Assembly: GCA_021779695.1 (NCBI GenBank)
Contig: JAJYAE010000304.1
Span: 1 to 5,353 of the forward strand
Direction of reading: 5' to 3'
Length of the DNA: 5,353 nucleotides
Origin: Acidobacteriota bacterium
GTDB lineage: Bacteria; Acidobacteriota; Terriglobia; Terriglobales; Acidobacteriaceae
This document shows, one piece after another, positions 1 through 4,944 of this stretch. The notes under the pieces were generated by a model. That model did no database searches. It was not told the DNA's origin and saw only the letters and a list, made by a program, of their open reading frames with translations. A program made the position numbers and the translations under genes. Positions within the stretch are counted from its first letter, which is position 1. Every line of letters begins with the position of its first letter.

Positions 1-2
1 GC

Positions 3-767
3 CTTGCCCTGGCGGGGGTCTTCTGGAGCCTCAAGCCGCTGCTCGCCGGCTCGCAGCCCGTCTTCGCGCTGGTCGAATACCTGGCCACGCTCAACCTGGT
101 GCTCGCCATCTTCAATCTCATCCCCGGCTTCCCGCTCGATGGAGGCCGCGTGCTGCGCGCCATCGTATGGCGCTTCACGGGCAGCTACCTGCGCGCCACC
201 ACCAGCGCTGCGCTCACCGGCCGCTTCTTCGGCTTCCTCTTCATCTTCATCGGCGTCTGGCAGGCGCTTTCTTCCAACCTCATCGGCGGCATGTGGATCG
301 CCTTCATCGGATGGTTCCTTGAGAGCGCCGCAGGCAGCCAGTTGCAGCAGGAAACGCTCAAAAACCTGCTCGGCGGCCACAAGGTACGCGACGCCATGCA
401 GCGCAACTTTGTGCAGGCGCCCAGCCAGGTCAGCCTCCAGGACCTCGTTGACCAGTTCATCCTGCCGTCTAACGTGAGCTATGTCATTCTCACGACCTTT
501 GACGCCCCGGCCGGCATGGCCACCCTGGCTGAGATTCAGGCCGTCCCGCGCGACGAGTGGGCCACCACCCCCGCCCGCGCCGTGATGGTGCCGCTCGAAA
601 AGCTGGAGACCACCGAGCCCGACGCCGTGCTGTGGTCCGCGTTTGAAAAGATGGGCCGCGACGGCGTGAATGAGCTGCCGGTGCTTGAAGGCGGCAAAGT
701 CGTCGGCGTGCTCTCACGCGAAGACGTGGTGCACTATCTCAGCTTGCTGCAATCGCTGGCGAAGTAG
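3..767 (+). CDS. Site-2 protease family (M50) zinc metallopeptidase with C-terminal CBS pair, 3' part
   Basis: This is the C-terminal 254 residues of an intramembrane metalloprotease; the start and the HExxH active-site helix lie before the window. Visible in order: a hydrophobic segment (fragment residues about 20-37); the second family motif NLIPGFPLDGG (38-48), whose Asp46 is the expected third zinc ligand; two more hydrophobic segments (about 70-105); then a soluble tail holding two CBS-like repeats (about 130-185 and 190-250), the second ending in a typical 'LPVLEGGKVVGVLSREDV' stretch. Proteases of this subfamily cleave membrane-embedded substrates, and their CBS domains are thought to sense adenine nucleotides; the substrate here is unknown. 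The frame is open from the first full codon at base 3 and stops with TAG. Base composition is GC-rich, like the right-hand flank and unlike the next gene. The family call is firm from the motif plus CBS arrangement. Confidence 0.9.
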   Translation, partial: LALAGVFWSLKPLLAGSQPVFALVEYLATLNLVLAIFNLIPGFPLDGGRVLRAIVWRFTGSYLRATTSAALTGRFFGFLFIFIGVWQALSSNLIGGMWIAFIGWFLESAAGSQLQQETLKNLLGGHKVRDAMQRNFVQAPSQVSLQDLVDQFILPSNVSYVILTTFDAPAGMATLAEIQAVPRDEWATTPARAVMVPLEKLETTEPDAVLWSAFEKMGRDGVNELPVLEGGKVVGVLSREDVVHYLSLLQSLAK

Positions 768-806
768 CGGCGCTCCCCGGCCTCGCTGCGGTTTGGGGCA
801 GCGCCT

Positions 807-832
807 CCCAGGCCTCGAAAGCAAGGCCTGGG
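807..832 (+). terminator. 9-bp perfect hairpin after the protease gene, possible terminator
   Basis: CCCAGGCCT (807-815) pairs perfectly with AGGCCTGGG (824-832) across an 8-base loop, 40 bases past the protease stop. There is no T-run directly after the stem; the nearest (T6) begins 43 bases later. It may therefore be a weak or Rho-assisted terminator, or only an RNA 3'-end structure. The inverted repeat itself is certain; the function is inferred from position. Confidence 0.45.
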
Positions 833-900
833 TGTCCGGCAACGTCTTTCCCTGGTTGATTTTATTCGCGCCCGTTTTTTGAAGAGCGATTCACGGAATA

Positions 901-918
901 ATGCTGAAGCTTCAGCAT
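901..918. repeat. 18-bp perfect palindrome ATGCTGAAGCTTCAGCAT
   Basis: The sequence ATGCTGAAGCTTCAGCAT equals its own reverse complement over all 18 positions. Its last five bases (914-918) are also the left end of the next palindrome (914-939), so the two cannot both extrude as hairpins, and proteins bound to them would touch or exclude each other. Its core differs from the GGTATATATACC elements, so it may bind a different regulator. The symmetry is seen directly; the role is unknown. Confidence 0.6.
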
Positions 919-939
919 ATGGTATATATACCATATGCT
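914..939. promoter_or_regulatory. 26-bp perfect palindrome with GGTATATATACC core (element 1), likely operator
   Basis: All 13 base pairs of the dyad match around the centre 926/927; symmetry breaks at 913/940. The central 12 bases, GGTATATATACC (921-932), are identical to those of element 2. There is no loop, as expected for a dimer-binding DNA site rather than an RNA hairpin. It lies 255 bases upstream of the chosen antitoxin start. Known AbiEi antitoxins, such as that of Streptococcus agalactiae, bind inverted repeats in their own promoter and repress it, so an AbiEi operator is the leading inference. Confidence 0.6.
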
Positions 940-1016
940 CATTTCAAGCGGGATTGAGCGACCAACCCATTTAGTTTCAGCAACTAACAAGCGCCGTTGG
1001 TCTTAAATTTCCATCA

Positions 1017-1046
1017 GTCATACTAGGTATATATACCTAGTATGAC
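1017..1046. promoter_or_regulatory. 30-bp perfect palindrome with GGTATATATACC core (element 2), likely operator
   Basis: A perfect dyad of 15 base pairs centred at 1031/1032, with outer arms GTCATACTA and TAGTATGAC; symmetry breaks at 1016/1047. The core GGTATATATACC (1026-1037) is the same as in element 1, but the flanking arms differ (CATACTA here, GCATAT there), which marks the core as the conserved recognition unit. The centre is exactly 105 bp from element 1, close to ten helical turns, so both sites face the same side of the helix. Operator function is inferred from symmetry, repetition and position upstream of a DNA-binding antitoxin. Confidence 0.65.
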
Positions 1047-1135
1047 ACTAAACCATGCCACGGGAGCAGTCAGCTAAGCCATTGTTCATCAGAAGGATAA
1101 CGAATTTGAAGACCAAGACATAGCATGTATCGCAA

Positions 1136-1146
1136 GGTATATATAC
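1136..1146. promoter_or_regulatory. Third, incomplete copy of the palindrome core (element 3)
   Basis: GGTATATATAC matches 11 of the 12 core bases of elements 1 and 2; the twelfth base is A instead of C, and the flanks show no symmetry. Its centre is 110 bp from element 2, and it ends 47 bases before the antitoxin ATG at 1194. A lower-affinity site next to the promoter, occupied through cooperative binding, is a reasonable guess. It would fall inside the coding region if the upstream ATG at 1125 were taken as the start. Confidence 0.45.
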
Positions 1147-1183
1147 AAAGTAATAGGATACAATGTATTCAATACCGGCTTCT

Positions 1184-1189
1184 GAAAGG
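1184..1189 (+). promoter_or_regulatory. Shine-Dalgarno-like GAAAGG deciding the antitoxin start
   Basis: GAAAGG sits four bases before the ATG at 1194. The only alternative in-frame ATG, at 1125, has no purine-rich site at usable spacing, and starting there would add 23 residues rich in Tyr, Ile and Arg with no family resemblance. The spacing is a little short, so the support is moderate. Confidence 0.5.
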
Positions 1190-1193
1190 TCTT

Positions 1194-2078
1194 ATGGCTG
1201 GCCAAAGTCGTTTACAAATCGCCAAGTCCGATATCGTTAAAGCCTTCGAAGAAACTGGAAAGCGAGTCTTCTGGCCCAGCGATATTTCGCAGATTCGGGA
1301 GCAGAATCGAGCTTTCTGGAGATTGTCAAAGAACACCACGACAGCTAAATTTCTGGAATTCCTTCTGAATAAGACGGAGCTCCATCTCGAATATCTGGAA
1401 CCATTGAATCATCCGGATACTCCAGGCATTTCACGCTACGTTTGGAAAGAGGCATCTGCATATGAAATTGCACTCTCCATGAAGCGTGGAGCATACCTCT
1501 GCCACGGAACCGCTGTGTTCTTGCACGGCATAACGGAGCAAATTCCGTCGCGGATTTATGTCAACAGCGAACAGAGTCCCAAACCAGGCTCCGGCCGCCT
1601 CACCCAGGAGGGCATCAATCGAGCCTTTGCGGGAAAGCAACGCGAATCTCAGTTCATCTTCAAATTCGGCGATGCAGAGGCATTGTTGCTTTGGGGAAAG
1701 AACACCGGCCAGTTGGAAGTGATCGATATGGAATATTCCGGGACGCAACTGAGGGTGACCGGGCTTGAAAGAACGCTCATCGATATTGCCGTCCGTCCAT
1801 CTTACGCCGGGGGAGTATTCCAGGTACTGGACGCGTATCGCGGAGCCAAGGACCGCATCTCTGTCGGCACTTTGGTGGCAACGCTCAAAAAACTGGATTA
1901 TGTGTATCCCTACCATCAGGCAATCGGGTTCTACATGCAAAAGGCGGGCTACGCAAAGAGTCAATACGACAGACTGAAGAACATTGGCCTCAATTACGAT
2001 TTCTATTTAGCGTACGGTCTCAAAGACAAGGAATATGATTCGGACTGGCGCCTATTCATCCCAAATAGCCTTCATTGA
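1194..2078 (+). CDS. abiEi: Type IV toxin-antitoxin system AbiEi-family antitoxin / transcriptional regulator
   Basis: A 294-residue protein of the AbiEi (COG5340-like) group. The N-terminal part (about 8-75) has the length and helical pattern of the family's winged-helix DNA-binding domain. The central and C-terminal domain shows the family signatures: GAYLCHGTAVFLHGITEQIP (99-118), VTGLERTLIDIAVRP (188-202) and YHQAIGFYMQKAGY (240-253). In characterised AbiE systems the antitoxin counteracts the nucleotidyltransferase toxin without binding it (type IV) and represses its own promoter by binding inverted repeats. The palindromes upstream are the obvious candidate targets. The start at 1194 is chosen for its GAAAGG site; an ATG at 1125 would give 317 residues. 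The gene is AT-richer than its surroundings, consistent with transfer. It converges on the toxin gene and overlaps it by 27 bp at the 3' end, so it cannot be co-transcribed with it in sense orientation. No truncation or frameshift is seen. Confidence 0.85.
   Translation: MAGQSRLQIAKSDIVKAFEETGKRVFWPSDISQIREQNRAFWRLSKNTTTAKFLEFLLNKTELHLEYLEPLNHPDTPGISRYVWKEASAYEIALSMKRGAYLCHGTAVFLHGITEQIPSRIYVNSEQSPKPGSGRLTQEGINRAFAGKQRESQFIFKFGDAEALLLWGKNTGQLEVIDMEYSGTQLRVTGLERTLIDIAVRPSYAGGVFQVLDAYRGAKDRISVGTLVATLKKLDYVYPYHQAIGFYMQKAGYAKSQYDRLKNIGLNYDFYLAYGLKDKEYDSDWRLFIPNSLH
2052..2078. other. 27-bp convergent 3' overlap of antitoxin and toxin genes
   Basis: The antitoxin TGA (2076-2078) and the toxin TAG (2052-2054, read on the minus strand) enclose 27 bp that encode the last eight antitoxin residues on one strand and the last eight toxin residues on the other. 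There is no strong hairpin or T-run here; only a 5-bp CTATT/AATAG repeat (2052-2068). Each mRNA therefore probably runs into the other gene and is complementary to the partner's 3' end. Confidence 0.85.
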
Positions 2079-2942
2079 GTCCACTTGCTTCACCACAAAA
2101 TCGAAATAATAGTCAAACTCTGCGAGATTGTCGTTATTGGATGAGGACTTCACACTGTCCCAGTCAGGACGATGAAACTCCTTCTGGTCTTTGATCTTCC
2201 CTAGGAGCCTTACCGGAACCTCCTTGGCGGAAAATATATGCCGAACCAGATCCAGATTCTCTGGGGAGTGCAAGGTTTGGCCTGTCAAAGATGCGATTAG
2301 ATGAATGTCATAGAAATCGCGTGCCCGCGCTGAAGGATGCCGTTGCAATGTGTACTCCGGCATTTGCTGACAGATCGCACGAAGCTTTTCAATTGCAATC
2401 ATGGCCGGACTGTAGACGTAAATGGTGTAATCATCAAGCTCCACTTCCTGTTTGCCGGCGACATACTCGTATTTACTGAGGTCAATGGTGAATACACGTT
2501 GCTGCCCCGGTCCAATGACAAGGGAATCGCGGCGACGGGCAGCCAAATCAACTCCTGGCTTTTCATGCTTCTGCTTCCCCATCACTTTGAAGGCCGCCCG
2601 ATAACCACCCCAACGAAGGCTTTGTCCCTCGGGGGCAGTGCTCGGCTTGGCAACAAACTTGAAATCGAATACGACAAATCCCGCAGCAAGGAACCGATTT
2701 TCAAGTGCCTTCTGCACGCGATTACGAATTTCGCCCAAATCTTCGAAGTCATTCTCGATCGAGAAATCGAGATCAAGAGACGTCCGGTTACTTAAGCCCA
2801 ACGCAAGTGAAAGCGCATTTCCACCTTTTAGAACAACGCGCTCAAACAATACATCGTCCGAAAAGATGGCGGTGATTGCGATTCTGCGAATCTCACGGTA
2901 ATCCGCGGGCGGCGGTGTTGGCATCGATTTTGATGTTCTCAC
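2052..2942 (-). CDS. abiEii: AbiEii/AbiGii-family nucleotidyltransferase toxin (type IV TA toxin, MenT-like)
   Basis: A 296-residue DNA-polymerase-beta-fold nucleotidyltransferase (COG2253-like). The catalytic signature is intact: GGNAL (40-44) followed by TSLDLDFS with the acidic pair Asp57 and Asp59, then a later candidate acidic residue in FTIDLSKYEY (Asp154). The C-terminal half carries the other family motifs: SPAMIAIEKLRAI (178-190, with Lys186) and RARDFYDIHLI (206-216). Related MenT toxins transfer nucleotides to tRNA and block translation; AbiEii binds GTP and halts growth, and AbiE was first known as a phage-abortive system. The start is GTG at 2940-2942 with no clear ribosome binding site; an in-frame ATG at 2922-2924 would remove six residues and leave all motifs intact. 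The gene lies 39 bp after the transporter stop on the same strand with no terminator between, so read-through is possible. All key residues are present, so it is probably active. Confidence 0.87.
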   Translation of the reverse strand: MRTSKSMPTPPPADYREIRRIAITAIFSDDVLFERVVLKGGNALSLALGLSNRTSLDLDFSIENDFEDLGEIRNRVQKALENRFLAAGFVVFDFKFVAKPSTAPEGQSLRWGGYRAAFKVMGKQKHEKPGVDLAARRRDSLVIGPGQQRVFTIDLSKYEYVAGKQEVELDDYTIYVYSPAMIAIEKLRAICQQMPEYTLQRHPSARARDFYDIHLIASLTGQTLHSPENLDLVRHIFSAKEVPVRLLGKIKDQKEFHRPDWDSVKSSSNNDNLAEFDYYFDFVVKQVDSMKAIWDE

Positions 2943-2981
2943 GTAAGAGGCTTCAATGTTCTGATCGGCGGGCGACCGAAC

Positions 2982-3677
2982 TTACCCGACAGCACCGAAG
3001 AGCCAGCCTACGCCTGCCGTCAGCGCCATGGCGAAGGCGCCCCAGAAGGTGACGCGGAATGCGCCGACCATCACACCCGCGCCGCCGGTGCGCGCGGCTA
3101 CTCCGCCGAGCACGGCGAGGAAGACCAGCGAGGCGGCGGAGACCAGCGGGATCAGAAGCGCTCCGGCGGTGAGGGCGGTCACCAGCAGGGGCAGGGCTGC
3201 TCCGCAGGCAAAGCTGGCCGCCGAGGCCCACGCCGCCTGAAATGGGCGCGCGCGGAGCATTTCCACGATGCCGAGTTCGTCGCGGGCATGGGCGCCGAGC
3301 GCGTCATGGGCCATCAGTTGCTGGGCCACCTGCTCGGCCAGTTGCCGGTCAATCCCGCGCGCCACATAGATGTCCGTCAGCTCCTTGTGCTCGCCCGGTG
3401 CGTCGGATGCCAGCTCCGCCGCCTCCAGCGCCAGGTCGGCCTTTTCCGTGTCCGCCTGCGAGTGCACGGAGACATACTCCCCGGCGGCCATGGACATGGC
3501 TCCCGCCACCAGGCTGGCCGTGCCCGCCACCAGAATGTTCCGGTGCGTGGCATGGGCGGCGGCCACGCCCAGCACCAGGCTCGCCGTGGAGACGATGCCG
3601 TCATTCGCGCCCAGCACCGCCGCCCGCAGCCAGCCGATTCGATCCGTTCTGTGCAGTTCCGGTTTGCCTCTGGACAT
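2982..3677 (-). CDS. VIT1/CCC1-family Fe2+/Mn2+ transporter
   Basis: A 231-residue integral membrane protein of the vacuolar iron transporter family, expected to move ferrous iron or manganese across the inner membrane and so limit metal excess. The first helix holds the family signature GANDGIVSTASLVLGV (23-38, with Asp26); the second holds MSMAAGEYVSVHSQ (61-74, with Met61, Met63 and Glu67). A hydrophilic, Glu/Asp-rich helical section follows (about 75-145), corresponding to the cytosolic metal-binding domain, then three hydrophobic segments (about 150-170, 175-198 and 205-228). Length and order match a complete five-helix member. The ATG is preceded on the minus strand by GAGGGG (plus-strand 3685-3690), seven bases upstream. 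It is divergent from the radical SAM gene, and its 3' end is 39 bp from the toxin start. GC-rich like the chromosome. Ion specificity cannot be read from the sequence. Confidence 0.9.
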   Translation of the reverse strand: MSRGKPELHRTDRIGWLRAAVLGANDGIVSTASLVLGVAAAHATHRNILVAGTASLVAGAMSMAAGEYVSVHSQADTEKADLALEAAELASDAPGEHKELTDIYVARGIDRQLAEQVAQQLMAHDALGAHARDELGIVEMLRARPFQAAWASAASFACGAALPLLVTALTAGALLIPLVSAASLVFLAVLGGVAARTGGAGVMVGAFRVTFWGAFAMALTAGVGWLFGAVG

Positions 3678-3798
3678 TCTTGCGCCCCTCGATTGTTTGT
3701 CCTGCCGAATCTACCACAAACGAGGATACGCCCATTTCCGGAGCAAGCCACCGGTACTGTGCGGTTTGCGGCACTTCGCTGTGGAGGGCGGGCAGACG
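3678..3798. promoter_or_regulatory. Divergent intergenic spacer with candidate promoter for the transporter
   Basis: These 121 bases separate the start codons of the minus-strand transporter and the plus-strand radical SAM gene, so both promoters should be here or just inside the neighbouring coding regions. On the minus strand, TGGTAGATT (plus-strand 3708-3716) resembles an extended -10 box and would place the start about 24 bases before the transporter ATG; no good -35 box accompanies it. No convincing plus-strand promoter was found. No clear metal-regulator operator was recognised. Confidence 0.3.
3783..3788 (+). promoter_or_regulatory. Ribosome binding site GGAGGG deciding the radical SAM start
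   Basis: GGAGGG ends ten bases before the ATG at 3799. The next in-frame ATG at 3817 is directly preceded by AGAGGG with no spacing and is less likely. The frame stays open upstream to 3370, but that stretch is antisense to the transporter gene and has no family resemblance. Confidence 0.55.
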
Positions 3799-4863
3799 AT
3801 GTGGTTCAATAGAGGGATGGGTGTTCCCCGGAGATCGACGGCGCGCGGCCGGTGGATTGCCGCGAAGCGCAAGGCGCGCGAGTACGCCATGGTGGCGCGC
3901 GCTCTGGCCTCGACCGGCCACCCGGTGCTGGCGCAGATTGTGCCGGCGCGCTTCTGCAACCTGAGCTGCGCCTACTGCAACGAGTACGACAAGGTCAGCG
4001 AGCCGGTGCCGCTGGATGAGATGTACCGGCGCATCGACCACCTGGGACGGCTGGGGACGGCGATGATTGGCATCAGCGGCGGCGAGCCGCTGACCCATCC
4101 GCAACTGGACGACATTATCCGCCGCATGCGGGGCACGGGCGCGATTGCGGGGATGATTACCAACGGCTACCTGCTGAATCTGGAACGGATTGAACGGCTT
4201 AACCAGGCCGGCCTCGACCACATGCAGATCAGCATCGACAACGTTGAGCCGGACGAGGTTTCAAAAAAGAGCCTGAAGGTGCTGGACAAGAAGCTGCAAA
4301 TGCTGGCCGAGCACGCCGAGTTTCACGTGAATATCAACTCAGTTGTGGGCGGCGGATTCAAGGATCCCAATGACGCGCTGGTGATTGGCAAGCGCGCGCT
4401 GGAACTGGGCTTTGAATCGACGATTGGCATCATCCACGACGGCGACGGGCAGCTGAAGCCGCTCGGGCCCGAGGATGCCAGGGTCTACTTTGAGATGACC
4501 AATCGAAAGAAGACCAACTACGCGCAGTTCGACCAGTTTCAGGAAGCGATTGTGCAGGGGCGCGCGAACGACTGGCGCTGCCGCGCGGGCTCGCGCTACC
4601 TGTATATCTGCGAGGACGGGCTGGTGCACTATTGCAGCCAGCAGCGCGGCTTTCCCGGCGTGCCGCTGGCCGAGTACACGAAGGCGGACCTGAAGCGGGA
4701 GTTCAAGACGGGCAAAAGCTGCGCGCCGAATTGCACGATCGGCTGCGTGCACCGGATCAGCTACATTGACCACTGGCGCGCGCCGCAGAAGCGGATTGTG
4801 TTTCCCGGGTGCCACCCGGAGGAGAAAGCGCCCGAGCTTGTGAATATTCAGTTGGGCGACTGA
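3799..4863 (+). CDS. Radical SAM protein with SPASM-like C-terminal cysteine domain
   Basis: A 354-residue enzyme. The radical SAM core is shown by CNLSCAYC (Cys53, Cys57, Cys60; CX3CX2C), which binds the 4Fe-4S cluster that cleaves S-adenosylmethionine, and by GISGGEP (91-97), the SAM-contacting strand. The C-terminal part has seven further cysteines: 261, 271, 279, 308, 312, 316 and 338. Cys261-X12-Gly-X4-Cys279 fits the first half of the SPASM pattern, and the CX3CX3C group (308-316) plus Cys338 resembles a variant of the second half, so at least one auxiliary Fe-S cluster is likely. SPASM enzymes often modify peptides or act as dehydrogenases, but no precursor peptide or partner is visible here, so the substrate is unknown. 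The gene stands alone: divergent from the transporter and closed by a strong terminator. The start is chosen for GGAGGG at 3783. Confidence 0.85.
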   Translation: MWFNRGMGVPRRSTARGRWIAAKRKAREYAMVARALASTGHPVLAQIVPARFCNLSCAYCNEYDKVSEPVPLDEMYRRIDHLGRLGTAMIGISGGEPLTHPQLDDIIRRMRGTGAIAGMITNGYLLNLERIERLNQAGLDHMQISIDNVEPDEVSKKSLKVLDKKLQMLAEHAEFHVNINSVVGGGFKDPNDALVIGKRALELGFESTIGIIHDGDGQLKPLGPEDARVYFEMTNRKKTNYAQFDQFQEAIVQGRANDWRCRAGSRYLYICEDGLVHYCSQQRGFPGVPLAEYTKADLKREFKTGKSCAPNCTIGCVHRISYIDHWRAPQKRIVFPGCHPEEKAPELVNIQLGD

Positions 4864-4893
4864 CAGCGTCTGTATCGCGCGGGATAAGACAAG

Positions 4894-4927
4894 AACGGCG
4901 CATCCTGTGAATGCGCCGTTTTGCTTT
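4894..4927. terminator. Bidirectional Rho-independent terminator between convergent genes
   Basis: AACGGCGCAT (4894-4903) pairs perfectly with ATGCGCCGTT (4911-4920) over ten base pairs, with a 7-base loop. On the plus strand the stem runs into TTTTGCTTT (the last two stem bases plus 4921-4927), ending the radical SAM transcript 31 bases after its stop. Read on the minus strand the same stem is followed by a T-rich stretch (CTTGTCTTAT), so it can also end the aminopeptidase transcript, whose stop is 18 bases beyond the T-tract at 4945. Confidence 0.85.
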
Positions 4928-4944
4928 GGAGCGTGGTTGCTGCG

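Larger units (their letters stand above)
768..1193. other. Non-coding gap with hairpin and palindrome array upstream of the antitoxin
   Basis: About 425 bases without a convincing gene. The left part (to about 850) still has the GC-rich composition of the protease gene; from about 890 onward the DNA is AT-rich. It contains a 9-bp hairpin (807-832), a T6 run (875-880) with no paired stem directly before it, three palindromic elements and an incomplete copy of one of them (listed separately), and the leader of the antitoxin gene. Short frames here have neither family resemblance nor a supported ribosome binding site. A weak candidate -10 box TACAAT lies at 1159-1164, but no good -35 box sits 16-18 bp before it. 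Confidence 0.7.

Noticed and set aside
875..880. T6 run as the tail of a Rho-independent terminator for the protease gene
   Set aside because: No stem pairs directly before it; the only good hairpin ends 42 bases upstream at 832.
960..1002. 7-bp inverted repeat GACCAAC/GTTGGTC and a 6-bp TTAGTT/AACTAA hairpin between the palindromes
   Set aside because: Short arms with a long gap or AU-only-like stem; expected by chance in this length and not repeated elsewhere.
1093..1123. Tiny leader frame (AAGGA followed by TTG and five codons) before the antitoxin
   Set aside because: A rare start codon and only five codons; no independent support.
1431..1964. 177-codon minus-strand frame opposite the antitoxin
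   Set aside because: Antisense shadow without family resemblance; the plus-strand frame matches AbiEi signatures.
2337..2795. 152-codon plus-strand frame inside the toxin gene
   Set aside because: Fully antisense to the toxin, no recognisable motif; the toxin strand has intact catalytic motifs.
958..2981. Possible flanking direct repeat (GCGACCAAC near 958 versus GCGACCGAAC near 2972) as a target-site duplication
   Set aside because: Imperfect and short; no mobile-element gene is present, and the match is within chance expectation.
3370..3798. In-frame upstream extension of the radical SAM gene (start at 3370)
   Set aside because: The extension is antisense to the well-supported transporter gene, reads as low-complexity Ser/Ala/Arg sequence, and lacks family resemblance; GGAGGG before 3799 gives a better start.
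3242..3964. 240-codon plus-strand frame opposite the transporter
   Set aside because: Pro/Arg/Ala-rich shadow frame typical of GC-rich DNA, antisense to a clear gene.
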